NCBI GenBank assembly: GCA_032717465.1
Contig: CM064732.1
Location: 26,365,891 to 26,429,890, forward strand
Direction: 5' to 3'
Source of the DNA: Coenobita brevimanus
Lineage: Eukaryota; Arthropoda; Malacostraca; Decapoda; Coenobitidae
DNA: 64,000 nucleotides
Part shown: positions 25,165 through 36,074 of the stretch, one piece after another
Numbering within the stretch: position 1 is the first letter of the stretch
How the letters are laid out: each line of letters starts with the position of its first letter
Notes under the pieces: generated by a model
What the model saw: the letters and a program-made list of their open reading frames with translations, nothing else
Databases searched by the model: none
Told to the model about the DNA's origin: nothing
Program-made: the position numbers and the translations under genes

Positions 25165-26890
25165 TCAATTGCAAAATGTTCTTCTCAAAGACGTTCTTTT
25201 GTATAGAGCATCTGGAACATCTCTCATAAGGCTCCAGCAGTAATCAGCCATCATATTACGGTCCCATCGGCCTTGGTAGCGTTCTTCCATTACTGTGATA
25301 TCCTGGTGAAAATGCTCACCTTGCTCCTCGCTCACATGGCCAAGATTTTCTGGAATCTTGTTCAAATCGCTATGCAAGTAATACAGTTTGATGATCATCT
25401 TTTATCCCATTGCTTGCAAACTGGACAAGAGCTCTTTCACGATTTCTTTGTAGTTGTGTGATTTTCGGTTCCCTAAAAAGTTTTTCCACACATTGGCAAA
25501 TGCTTTCCATGCTCTTTCCTCAATACGAGACACTAAGACAACAAACTGTGGATCGTTCAGCAACTTTCTGATTTGAGGGCCATCGAATATTCCGGCTTTT
25601 TTCTTCTCTTCACTTAGCGCAGGGAAAGCTCAGCATATATAGTTGAAACAGTTCCCGGAGTGATCAAGAGTCTTAACAAACTGTTTCATTATGCCAAGCT
25701 TGATATGAAGTGGTGGCAGAATGATATTATCCAGATCAACCAATGGCTCATTTATGATGTTCTTATGTCCAGGTGTCACGCTGTCTCTGAATGGCCGCTC
25801 ATCCTTAATGCAATGCTCTTCCTTTGCTCTATTATCCCAGTAGCAGAGATAGCACGGGTATTTCGTGTAGCCGCATTGTTGCCCTGAAAGGAAGTTCATC
25901 ATTTTTAAATCAACACAGATCAAGCAAGCATGATAGTTGTATTTCAACTTTTCCAGAACAACTTTTATGTTGGCATATTCCTCTATAAGGGTACTGAGTG
26001 CCCTATGGGAATCGATCCGAAAGTTTTACCATTGTGAAGTAAGACACATTTCAGGCTTCTTTTTGAACTTTCGATGAAGTCTTCATTCATCGAATACATA
26101 TTTTGATAATCCTATTTCCAGAAGTAGTCCTTCAACATCGTTGCAATAAAAAAAATTGTCATCTGCAGTGAAGTGCGTCCGCAGCTTCTCTTCTGTGTTA
26201 TGATGAAATGAGATGCTAGTGCCACGATGAAGATTTTTTTTCTTCTAGTCTTGAAGCCAACAACTAGGAAGATTGTTTTGGCAAACCCAAGTCTCGCATT
26301 AAATCGTTCATCTCAAACTGACTGAACAATGAAGGTTGGCCTAACGAAGTTTCTGATGAATGAAAATCCACATCGATTTGTTCATCTCCACTTGAAGAAA
26401 GATGCGAGGATGATACTGAAGTTCCATCAACAATATCTGGGAGGTCAGTAAATATAGGTACTGGTATGTTGTCACTATAAGGGATGGACCTTAAAGCTGA
26501 TTCGAGACTGGGATATTTTAGATACTTTTTTTTTTCTGTTGAATCCTTTGACGTTAACAAGACAGAAATAGCAATCATCATTGTGGTTTTTTGGCTCCCT
26601 CCAAATCACAGGAATGCCAAATTCGCGTTTGACATTCTTGCCTTGAGACCAAGATCTCAAAGTCTCCACACAAGTTTTGCAAACTTTATTTAGAGCCCAG
26701 CCTTTGTCCTGGTCTCCCAAGGGTACCTTAAAATAATAAGGTACATTTGTTTTACAAAAGTAGTGATGTTGTGCCTTTGAGAGGCTAAAGTGAAGCAGCC
26801 ACAGATGTAGCAAAAAATATCTGGATCATTGCGGTATTTTCTCTGCTTTGAAGACAAAGGAATAGTCATGATTTGATCAGGAAATTGCAT
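25165..26890 (-). pseudogene. Decayed gene of a widespread, functionally unassigned protein family
   Basis: Pieces read in order on the minus strand: 'FCYICGCFT' (CxxC, N terminus, 26690-26890), 'LGDQDKGWALNKVCKTC' and 'WREPKNHNDDCYFC' (26475-26813), 'YPSLESALRSIPYS', an acidic Ser-rich linker (26264-26581), 'CVDLKMMNFLSGQQCGYTK' with 'CYLCYWDNRAKEEH' (25630-25947), 'LPPLHIKLGIMKQFVK', and C-terminal 'HSDLNKIPENLGHVSEEQGE' with 'RYQGRWDRNMMADYCW' (25165-25398). I remember this conserved order from uncharacterised multicopy proteins of hydra, insects, ticks and fish. Paired Cys/His suggest zinc binding; Asp/Glu/His-rich blocks could be catalytic. The inverted repeats around it suggest it is, or was, a transposase. 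At least two frameshifts and several stops break it. Confidence 0.75.
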
Positions 26891-26895
26891 TCCAA

Positions 26896-27152
26896 CTACA
26901 AATTAATCTTTAAAGAAAAAACAGTAAGATTAAACACTATAGTTTTCAAAATAAAATTAAATAAGATCTTTTTGTACCATTATATATATATGCCTTAACC
27001 AACCAATATATTTTGAGAGAATTGAAGGTCAGTGAAAGAAGTCAGTTTTATACTAAGTAATTTCAAGTGTAATTTGACAACGATAAATGCATACATAAGC
27101 TTTTTCTGTTGTTGACATTCGCTTATTCATATTGTTTTAGGCCATAACTTAC
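26896..27152 (-). other. Candidate intron in the 5' leader of the element gene
   Basis: On the minus strand a donor-like GGTAAGTT (starting at 27152) precedes, and an acceptor-like 'tttgtag' (ending at 26896) lies six bases before, the ATG at 26890. A pyrimidine-rich string sits just upstream of the acceptor. This is only a motif match; no transcript evidence is available. Confidence 0.35.
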
Positions 27153-27501
27153 CACTTGAGGCTGCTGTCGATCGAAGAAAAAGTCCTTATCAACCCTAGC
27201 GGGAGGCCACTTGCGAGGCCCCTTTGCCCTCCCCTCCTCCTTAATTTATCCAGTCCTTAAAGACACATAAACAAAGAATATAGAATAGATGTAAATATGT
27301 AAAGGCAAAATTAGGCTTAGGTTTAGGCAAATAAACCATGTTTGTTCTCCCAAACTGCAACACTGAAGGATCTAAATCGGTTCATTGAAAAAAATATTGC
27401 ATACCCGTAGCATGAAAACTAGATGTGATAGAACAAATCTGAGCTCATTTTCGAATTCAGCACCCCAAAATTAGTGAAAATCCATTATCAAAGTCCACGC
27501 C

Positions 27502-27504
<3 letters not shown>

Positions 27505-27541
<37 letters not shown>
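27505..27541. repeat. Poly-T run inside the right inverted repeat
   Basis: About 35 consecutive T, lying where the left arm has only 'cagtttttctgg'. It is probably an expansion within the terminal repeat. Confidence 0.9.
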
Positions 27542-27544
<3 letters not shown>

Positions 27545-27550
27545 CCAGCG

Positions 27551-27923
27551 ATATGGATAAAATGTAGTCATACCGATGGGATCAGTTAAACATTTTAACC
27601 ACATTTACTATAATCATCAATCATTTCTTTGTTCTAAAATAACCTCACACCGACGACGACTTTCATTTTTACTGTCTGTTGACAGTTTCATTCATTTTAC
27701 AAGACTTTTCAATGGAACAGCCATTTTATACAGTTCATCTTCACCACTAAGGATCCTCATAAGCTAACACAATTGCCTGGTGTTGCAAGGCATCTTCATA
27801 CTTAAAGGGATTAATCGTCTGGCGATTATCATCAACATCCTGCCTTGGTCAAATACAGGACGAAGGACTTTCCCAGTCACTTTTCAGATTGATGTATGGA
27901 CTCTTTCCCTTTCCTTCCAGTCC
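27551..27923. other. Unassigned spacer between two DNA elements
   Basis: No gene or repeat is recognised between the element ending at 27550 and the hAT target duplication. Confidence 0.35.
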
Positions 27924-28035
27924 CATAAAACCAAAGTTGGGCACAGGTCCGTTATTCCGTTACTCCGTTGCTAACGAAGTTACAAGTTTGAGTTATGGAG
28001 TAATGGACTCGTTACTTTTTTTTTTTTTTTTTTAA

Positions 28036-29655
28036 TGTAACGGACCGAGCACCTTACCGACCTTACCGAAATGCCGTGCCCCTGCAGACGTTGGCGACCA
28101 TGGAATGCCACACCTCTCTATCTTCTGTCATTTGCAGCAGCTGACCAGCCGTGTATCCTCCCCTCGCTGTTCTTACTATTTCATCCATATACTTCCCTCT
28201 TTGCCTGTCTCTTGCTCTACTGACTGGGACTCTTCCCGTTAAACTCAGGTTCTGTATCTTTCTTCATCTCATAGCATGTCCTAAAAAACTCATCTGTCTT
28301 CCTCTCACGTGTGCCAATAATTCTCTTCTGATATCCATTCTTAGTATTTCTTCATTTGATATTCTCTCTGTCCAAGAAATGTTCAAAAGCCTTCGCCAGC
28401 ATCACATTTCAAAAGCTTCCAACTTTATCTCCATCTTTTTATTAATAGTCCAAACCAAACATCACATCCATACAACAACACAGACCAGACATTAGTTTTA
28501 ACTGCTCTTTTCTTGTTCGTATTGAAAGGTGTCTGTTACTTAGTATATTTCTCATTTTCTGAAATACCGTCTTCGCGTCATATATTCTTCTTTTAATTTC
28601 TTCGTTACATCTACCATCTTCCGTAATGTAGCTTCCCAAGTAGCAAAATCTTCTCACCTGCTTAATCATCTTATCATTCGCTCTTACACTGCACCTAGGG
28701 ACTTGTGCCTTTTTACTAACTACCATCACTTCCATTTTATCCACATTGTCAGACCTTTTTCTTCACTCGTCTCCTTCATCACTGTCAAAATATCTTGACG
28801 TTTCTCCTGTCAGCAGTCAGTAAGGTATCATCTGCGTACCTATATTGTTTTTATTTCGTCCTCCAATATTAAATCCTTCTCGTCCTTCAGCTGATCTTAT
28901 TATTATTTTGCTGTACAGGGAGAACAGATCTGGAGATAGAACGCACCCCTGTCTTACTCCTTTTCTTATATATCTATCCAATCACTCTGATCTGCTTCCA
29001 CTCCTACTGCCGCTTTCTGATTCCATTATAGCTTGTATATAATTCTTAAGTCTTTTCCCTCTGCTCCAATACTTTTCAATATATCAGTTAAATCTTCATG
29101 TTGGACTCAGTCAAATGCTTTCTAATAATCTGTAAAACACAAATACATAACTCTCTCCATCTCTGTACTTCTTTCACTTAACATCCTTAGTGTGAATACA
29201 GCATTTCTTCCTTTTCCTTCAGTAAACCCATATTACTCTTCTGCTATCCCATTCTTTATCTTTGCTCTAATTCTCTCTAGCACTATCCTTAAGATTACTT
29301 TTACTATTTGACTTATAGTGCTGTGTTTATTGCACTCTAGAGTTCCCGGTTTCTTTGGTATAGTTAAAAATATTGACTTACACATATCGTCACTGAGTTC
29401 TCCACTATTGTAGATCTTATTTGTAATGCTGGTAATCTTGCTAATACTGTCCAGAGCACGCAACATCTCCACTGCCACACCATCTTCTCCAACTGCCTTT
29501 CCTTCCTTAATTTTTCTACTTGCCTTCTCTACTTCATCCTCACGAACAGCAGCGCCAGTCATTTCTACATCAAGCTCTAACTGCTCCGCTCTATCATCTT
29601 GAACAATTCTTCGATATACTCCTTCCATCTATCGAGTACTTCCTCCTTTTCCATT
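28036..29655 (-). mobile_element. RTE-like LINE (subfamily 4) nested in the hAT element
   Basis: The minus-strand LINE begins in the N-terminal part of its RT near 29655 and ends with an A tail, seen as poly-T at about 28013-28034 on the plus strand. hAT subterminal repeats lie on both sides, so the LINE inserted after the hAT element. Readable parts are separated by frameshifts. It differs in sequence from the other RTE-like subfamilies in the window and carries an A tail rather than a TA microsatellite. Confidence 0.85.
28080..29628 (-). pseudogene. LINE reverse transcriptase fragments
   Basis: In order on the minus strand: 'KIKEGKAVGEDGVAVEMLRAL' and 'KSIFLTIPKKPGTLECN' (29233-29628, RT entry), degenerate palm sequence, 'MEVMVVSKKAQ' followed by 'RRFCYLGSYITEDGRCN' and 'RRIYDAKTVFQKM' (28442-28744), then a C-terminal segment with 'GQLLQMTEDREVWHSMVAN'-like text near 28100. 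These are standard motifs of an arthropod LINE polymerase family. No intact catalytic box was found in one frame, and the endonuclease is missing. Confidence 0.82.
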
Positions 29656-30675
29656 GCTGTCTCACTTTCGTTATTTTACTAGTCAGTTACCCCGTTACTT
29701 TCTGCTACGTTACTCCGTTACTCCGTTACAGTATGGTTACATTTTGCTTCCCTTACTTCATTTGTATCGACGGACGCTATTGGCCACTTGAATAACCATC
29801 AGCCAATAGCGTGCGCCAGTACAATGAAGCTGAGAGAAGCGCAGCCTCAATGCCTGTGTACGGCAGCGCCCGGCCGCCCGCCACGGTATGGTCGGTACCA
29901 CTCCCTGTTCAGTCGTGCTGTGAGTAGTCACTACTCACTACTCAGTGATGAGTGCTGAGTGCCTGACGTCGTGGGGTGGTGGTGGTGTATTAACAATTGT
30001 AGTAGTAGTGGTAGTACTGGTAGTTGTGGTACTATTTAGGTCCTGGTGATTTGGAGAATGGTTCTGGTGTCACGGTGGGGAAGTACCAGTAACTTGGAAC
30101 TTTGTTGTGATGGCGATGTTAGTACTGGTGGTAGCCGGTACTCCAATAATATGTTGGCAGTGATGTCAGTATGTTGGTGTGATATGATATCACTGATACG
30201 GTGGGAAACTAGTAAATATTAAAGTCTAACTGTGGTAGGTTAAGGGCAGATATGGTAAAACTATAGTAAACTATAATAACGTTAAATAATAAAAACTTAA
30301 AAAAGATTAAAAGAGAATATTTAGTATACTGTATATGTTTTAATAATGTTTTTGTACTTCTGTTAACTACTTTGCGCAATCGTGCAAGTCATAATAAATG
30401 TAATGGATATGCTTATGTTTTAATGACAGGCCAACCGCCAGCATGCCGAGGAAATAGAAGACGTAAAGAAAGGTCAAAGACAAGGTCATCCCACCACTGG
30501 GCCACCAGCCGCCACAACCCATTAGTGCCAGTACCAGTACTACCAGATTAAGTACAGTGTGATTGTCAGACTCAGAGCAGTGAACACGACGTCAAGTGAT
30601 GGTTTTATCATCCGTCTTTAAACTTTTTTTTCTACCCTTTCTTACCTTTATACTGTATAATAAAATGAAATGAAC

Positions 30676-30678
<3 letters not shown>

Positions 30679-30762
<84 letters not shown>
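30679..30762. repeat. (TA)n microsatellite inside the hAT element
   Basis: About 76 bp of TA plus a short imperfect extension, just internal to the right subterminal repeats. Confidence 0.97.
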
Positions 30763-30954
30763 TTTATTTAATACAAGTAACGGTGTACCGGAGCAACGGT
30801 AACTTCCTTTTCTGTTGTAAAGAAGTAACGGGGTAACTGATGAAACTCTTCTAAGTAACGGAGTAGCGGATAACGAGGTTGCTTTTTAAAGTAACGATGC
30901 CCACCACTGCATAAAACCTAAGACATTTATCTCTCTGCCTTTTTCTCTGTATAC

Positions 30955-31386
30955 CAGTGGCGTATATAGGTCAATGGAAAGGGGGGGGGACACAAAGGTG
31001 AATCCGTGATTTTTTTAAAGGAGGGGGGGCCAGCGAAACGAGGCTCTACAGCTGGGGGGGTTTGAGGGGGGCGCTGTAAGCCTCCCCCAGGATTTTTTTT
31101 TTGAAAATCTAGCATGTTTAGGGGCATTTTGAGGCCTCAGGAGGAATATATTGCACTAATTTGATATTCATTGGCAAAACAATATAAAGAAGCTTATGTA
31201 CAGTATCTTGGCTGAAACAAAGATGAGCTGTTTGAAAAATGTTTAATTAGGGAATTCTACAGTACCCAGTATGTAAAAAAAAATTGCTAGATCATAATAA
31301 ACAATTGTTGATTCTTTCATTCCTAGAAGTTGCAATGTTCATTTTTATAAGAAACATTTCAAATATTAAACTAAAACTCGCATTAG

Positions 31387-31417
<31 letters not shown>

Positions 31418-31575
31418 TTACTAAGAGCCGTGTGAGAGCTGATCATTTGGAATCAAGCAGCCTAATTTTACAGCTGAATTCATTGATTACTTGTATACGT
31501 ATTTAGATCTGCAGATATGTAGGCCTACTGGGAGAAAATGGAGGGGCCATGGCCGAGTGCCCCTCCCCCACACTG
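30955..31575. mobile_element. Possible second hAT-like element (~620 bp)
   Basis: The left end CAGTGGCGTATATAGG is hAT-like, and a right end '...cacactg' lies at 31575. Flanking 8-mers ctgtatac and ttgtatat agree at 6 of 8 positions. The region near the left end is rich in G-runs (30980-31080). The inverted match between ends is short, so the boundary is uncertain. A (GA)n run lies at 31391-31417. No transposase is visible. Confidence 0.4.
31391..31417. repeat. (GA)n microsatellite
   Basis: A short GA run. Confidence 0.95.
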
Positions 31576-31863
31576 TTGTATATCTCTCCTTCTCACTCCA
31601 TCACTGGGTTGCCATTCAGGTTCCCTGGCTGATCATCCGTTACATGTTCTGCGAAGGGTGTGAGTGCCTGTGCTTCGTGATTGTGATGATTATATCCACT
31701 ACCCTCAATCATTTCCCTTTTTGAGAAGCTCTTAATTAATCTGTCCATGCCTAGTGACATCGATTCTAATTATGAAGGAACAATGAACTGAGTTAAAATA
31801 GTTTTTTTATTGCTCCCTCTCCAGAAGAGCCACATCAACGCACATGTATAACCCCTAATTGTG

Positions 31864-31864
<1 letters not shown>

Positions 31865-31919
<55 letters not shown>
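31865..31919. repeat. (CT)n microsatellite
   Basis: A CT run of about 55 bp at the start of a pyrimidine-rich region. Confidence 0.97.
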
Positions 31920-31920
<1 letters not shown>

Positions 31921-32029
31921 AAACGCCGTACCCTTCTTCTTCCCCGCCGTTGATCATACTTATATATATGCCCTGTCCATCCTCTTATCCCATTCACTGA
32001 TCTCATTATTATACTATTCGTAGCCCTGC

Positions 32030-33245
32030 CCTTCCTCCCCCTTCCCTCGCCTCACCCCCTTTTCATACACCTACGCTCCCTCCCATAACCTCCTTTCCCT
32101 CCTTTTCCATCCCTCCATTTCCCGTTCTCTTTCTTCCCTCTCTTCCTTTCACCTTTTGTACCCTTTTTGTCCCAACTCCTCCCCTCCCCTCTCCTCATCT
32201 CACTTCCTCTTTGCTGATCGTATCTTCATACATTTCATATAAATTTCCTTCCACTCCCATGCTCCATTCGCGGTTCCTGCTCTTACATTTCATTCTTTCC
32301 CCAACCACCTACAATGCCCTCTCAGGCAAGCCATACGTCCTCTCTTCCCTCACGTCCCCCCCCCCCTTCCTTCATTTCTGGCCAGCCCTGTATTCCATCC
32401 CCTACCCAAATATTTATTCCCCTCCCAGTTGTTCTTATCCTCCCTCCCCCCGTTCCCAACCAGCCGTTTCATCTCAATATCTAGCCTTATGTTTCCTCCA
32501 TATTTCAATAAATAACTAGCTATCAATTCCTCCTCTACCCCCAGCTATCCCCTCCGTCCTTGCTCCTACCCTTCCCAACGGTCTGCCATCTACTCCGAAG
32601 CCAGCATCTCACCTATACTTCCCCATACTAATCTGACAATGTCTATCTCCCCAGCCAGCCTGAACACTTCTGCATCATCCCAACCAGCTTCTCCCTCTTT
32701 CTTCCACTTTTCATCTAGTTCTGCCTTCCCTCCTCCCTTTCCAACCAACCTTCCTCATCTACTCCCCATTCAGCCTCTCCCTCCTTCAGTCCTTCCCCCC
32801 CTCCAACCTGCCTCTCATCTTCTCCCTTCGTCCTGCCTCCTTTCACCTCCTCCCCTCCTCAACCAACCCTCCCTCACTAATAAGGATCTCTCATCCCCTC
32901 ACCTGCACAAGTAGTAATCTTCAATCTCCTTTTACTTCCCAGACAATCACCTTTATTCTCTGCTCATATTTTCCACTCTTCCCATTCCTAGTCAGTCTGC
33001 TTCCCTAATACCTTCCTCCCCTTCCCATCCAGTCTTGCCTTCCCTCTTCCCTTCCACAACCAGTTTCCCAATTTAGTAATCCAACCACCTCCCTACTCTC
33101 CTCCCCAACCAGTCTCTCCCATTTCCCCATATCCCCTGCAAGCTATTCCCAAACCTCCCTCTGCGTCTCAGCCTGCCCCACACACTCCGCCTCTCATATC
33201 TTGACCCCCCACCCCCCACCCTGCACATCCTTTTACAAAACCGAA
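32030..33245. other. Pyrimidine-rich (C/T) tract, ~1.2 kb
   Basis: The plus strand is dominated by C and T with recurring 'ccctcc', 'cttccc' and 'caaccag' words but no fixed period. Short Ser/Pro/Leu-rich open frames here are compositional. It mirrors the purine-rich tract at 1260-3140. Confidence 0.75.
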
Positions 33246-33379
33246 CGGGAGTCACTGATTACTGCCTGCTCTTTGCTGCAAAAGGCTCTTCATCTTCCGT
33301 TATGCTGTTCCCCATATTCCCTTTTGCAGTTTCCGTGTGCATTTTCTGCCAATGTGCATCTGTTGTTGTGATGCTTTTG

Positions 33380-33735
33380 TCGCTGAGACGCTCATGTTAT
33401 GGTTCTCTTATGTTTCCATTATCGCGGTGATTTTTCTGTCGTTGTTGTTCTCCGGTAACTGGTGCTCATGTCGTTATAGTCCTCCTGCAGTTGCGGTTCC
33501 CCTTTCGTTGTGGCTGGCCTGCTGTTGTTCTCTTGTCGTTGTGGTTCTCTTGTCATTGTGGTACTCTCGGTGATGTGGATCTCGGATCTCTTGTAGTTAT
33601 GTTTCCCTTGTTGTGGTTCTGCTGTCGTCATGTTTCACTTGTGGTTTTCCAGTTGTTGTGGTTGTCTTTCTGTGCATTCGTCCACCCTCACCTATTTTCT
33701 CCACTTTTATATTCTGTTGTTGTGATTCCCTAGTT
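33380..33735. repeat. Degenerate GTTGTGGTTCTC minisatellite
   Basis: Diverged units on the theme 'ttgtcgttgtggttctc' recur with a spacing near 18-24 bp. Open frames here (Val/Leu/Ser-rich) follow the repeat. Confidence 0.6.
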
Positions 33736-33751
33736 ATCATTCTTATTTTTT

Positions 33752-33844
33752 TTCTCTCTCTCTCTATACAGTATATATATATATATATATAATATATATA
33801 TATATATAATATATAATATATATATATGAGAGAGAGAGAGAGAG

Positions 33845-33912
<68 letters not shown>
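33752..33912. repeat. (CT)n-(TA)n-(GA)n compound microsatellite
   Basis: A short CT run, an imperfect TA block and about 80 bp of GA. The CT and GA arms can pair with each other across the TA centre. Confidence 0.95.
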
Positions 33913-33913
<1 letters not shown>

Positions 33914-34941
33914 CACTGGCAAAAAATCGTAAGTGCGAAATCAGGGTCGAGGAACATGTTAAATGATGAGGTTCCAAGGAAAAATGAAGTACCTGAATTC
34001 TGTTGAAAATCACCATACAATTAGAGGTTGCATAAAGACCCCAAAGTTTTCCTATTGAGCCCATTCATTTATTTTCTCTTTTAGAGGTTTATCTGGTGTT
34101 TATTAACTAACTAAAATCACTGATACTTTTCCTTATCATTCAAGATGTAGTAGCCCTCATGAATGTGAATCATTCAGAAGTGACTGCAAAGAGCATCTTG
34201 AACTGGCCCTTTTACAGAAAGAAGCACTGGACTTGCAGCTTGCTCTGCACCGAGCAAGCTGCTTGTGCAGTTTTCTCGTCCAAGATCTGGACATTCAGAA
34301 CCCAATTCAGGCTGTACACATACCTACTTTCTTTAATTTTTCATGGGGCAAATTGGACTGACTTCCTGATATCCAGGTTGCAGGACTTCTCCTTTTTCTT
34401 CATCCAACAGACATCCCTCCATGGTTTTCGGCAAGAGAAGCAGCAAGAGCTCCACAAATCGACTTAGAACTCAAAAAGCGGCAAGAATCCAAAGCCACTG
34501 TATATAAGAGCTTGTAGTGGGCACTTTTGGTACCTCAATGAAATGAATGAGGGCCTTGGGATGCGAAGAACGGTGGAGAATATGAACTCTATTTAAGGGC
34601 CAGAAGATCCTTCCCAGTGAATCCTGAGTCCAGATCCATGATGAAAGACCTCAGCAGAACTCAGCTCGTCAAGCATGTCTGTTCGCCCTTCGCGATCTTC
34701 TGGTCGACTTCTTGGAAAAAGATCTATTAAACTGGAGCAACAAAGTGAGTTTCTGTTCAGCAAAGACCAGGGTGGATTCCTTGAACGTGTTTAATAATGC
34801 AGCAGAGTGAAGCGTATTGTTGATTAAAGAATCATGAGGGCTCGAAGGATTTGGAACTGATGCAGTTCATAATTCAGACTGTCAAACACCACTATAAAGC
34901 CTTCCCGACGGCCTCCAAGGTCGCATCCATGCACCCATCAT
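33913..34941. other. Unassigned DNA
   Basis: A stretch of balanced composition (34150-34900) without recognisable domain or repeat. The longest frame (34159-34467, plus) has no known similarity that I can name. Confidence 0.35.
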
Positions 34942-35440
34942 CCACTCCTACATTGCCCCATGAGGAGCGTTGGAGCCCGGGGCTAGGCAAGTTGGTCCTG
35001 ACATTTAAGATGAGAGTGACCAGCCTCACTCATCCCCGAGTGGCATTACGTGAGCAATAAACCCCAACCACCCCTTGGATATAAACTTTCACAGGTTCAA
35101 TCCGATTGGAGTGCCATAATTACCCACTAAACCACCAAGCCCCAAAATTTGGTTATATGGTTTCCACCCAGCATAGTAAATGGTTTCCTGGTGTACAGGA
35201 AACCATTTGGCTTGCCACTCAATGTAGAGGCATCCACAGGCAGAAGGAAGAGGAATGAATGATGGAAAGAAAGACAGAAGAGGAAGCATAAAGTCACCCG
35301 TAGCAGAAGGACGAGGAACAAATGAAGGAAAGAAAGAAAGAAGACGAAAGGAAAGAAGGATAGAGGAGTGGAAAGAGCAGACACCCGAGAGCAGCACTAC
35401 ATCGAATGAGTGGATGATGAGTGCCCCCACCTACCACAAA
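34942..35440 (-). repeat. Hairpin-bearing dispersed repeat, copy 4 (full length, inverted)
   Basis: A reverse-orientation copy of the unit at 6950-7440, complete from the 'GGTAGGTGGGGGC' start (right side) to the 'catggggcaatgtagga' end (left side), with a TGGATGATGGG-like tail. The 13-bp hairpin is perfect: aaatggtttcctg, loop gtgta, caggaaaccattt (about 35178-35208). The arms are unchanged relative to copy 1 while the loop differs. Confidence 0.75.
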
Positions 35441-35884
35441 CGCTTTTTGGAAAAAAAAAAAAAAAAGAATACGGTATCACTCGTGTTGTGTACTTGAATC
35501 AGAGTTACAAGACTTTGCTAATTATTTATTTATCTGCACGATTGTGTCGTCTGGCAATAGATAGATAGATAGATGATTTTTTCATTCAAAAGACTTCTTT
35601 CAGAAATATTACTATCATTTAAACTAAAACTGTATAACTCTTGTGCACAACGAACACTAGAAAGTAAATGATAGAACTATCATTCTTTGTAATATAGTTC
35701 TGTCATTAAAAAAAAAAAAAATCTTGATTATGTGTGTTGAAAGGAGGAATTATCCATTGAAACAGTTTCAAAATTACAATATCCGTTGCTCTGTTATGTG
35801 AAAATACATGCCAGTTGTGCGAAACCTCTAAATGTTTGTGGATTTCTAAGCAATAATGCCTGTTCACGTCTCTAATGGATCCAC

Positions 35885-36074
35885 ACAAAAGAAATACTCT
35901 TGGCTTCGGCTTTCCTGTCATTCTCTGACTAAATATATCTGCACTGTTAACTTATCTCCTAATTCTATGGACTGTCAAAAATTCCTCGACTATCTTACTT
36001 CTACGATGGAACACATTCTATCCATTTCTCCTTTCTCTGAAATCTTCATTCTAGGAGATTTCAACGTTCACCAC
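35885..36074 (+). mobile_element. LINE-J copy C, left part (endonuclease)
   Basis: It matches copy B from about 18075 through the GDFNVHH motif and stops where the Gypsy LTR begins. The sequence 'gttcaccac' at the break continues at 41616 on the other side of the LTR element. The copy is 5'-truncated in the endonuclease domain. Confidence 0.92.

Larger units (their letters stand above)
24775..27550 (-). mobile_element. TIR DNA element carrying an unassigned protein family
   Basis: The outer ends are CACTGGTC on the left and, reversed, CGCTGGTC on the right. Further in, both arms share 'tggcgtg', 'ggatttt' and the long match 'taattttggggtgctgaat' (about 24821 on the left, reversed at about 27455 on the right), so the imperfect inverted repeat reaches about 110 bp. 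Flanking ATA (24772-24774 and 27551-27553) could be a 3-bp target duplication. The right arm contains a poly-T run of ~35 bp. The interior holds one gene remnant on the minus strand, filling most of the space. I do not recognise the superfamily. Confidence 0.75.
27932..30909. mobile_element. hAT-type element with perfect 8-bp target duplication
   Basis: Left end CAAAGTTGGGCA (27932) and right end, reversed, CAGTGGTGGGCA match at 9 of 12 positions and fit hAT termini. The flanking 8-mers cataaaac (27924-27931 and 30910-30917) are identical, the length diagnostic for hAT. Subterminal GTTAC/CCGTTAC repeats crowd both ends (27950-28010, 29690-29735, 30775-30895), as expected for transposase binding sites. 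No hAT transposase is visible. Part of the interior is a LINE inserted later. The remainder (29740-30675) is non-coding and includes GTAGTA- and GTGGT-type simple sequence. Confidence 0.9.
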
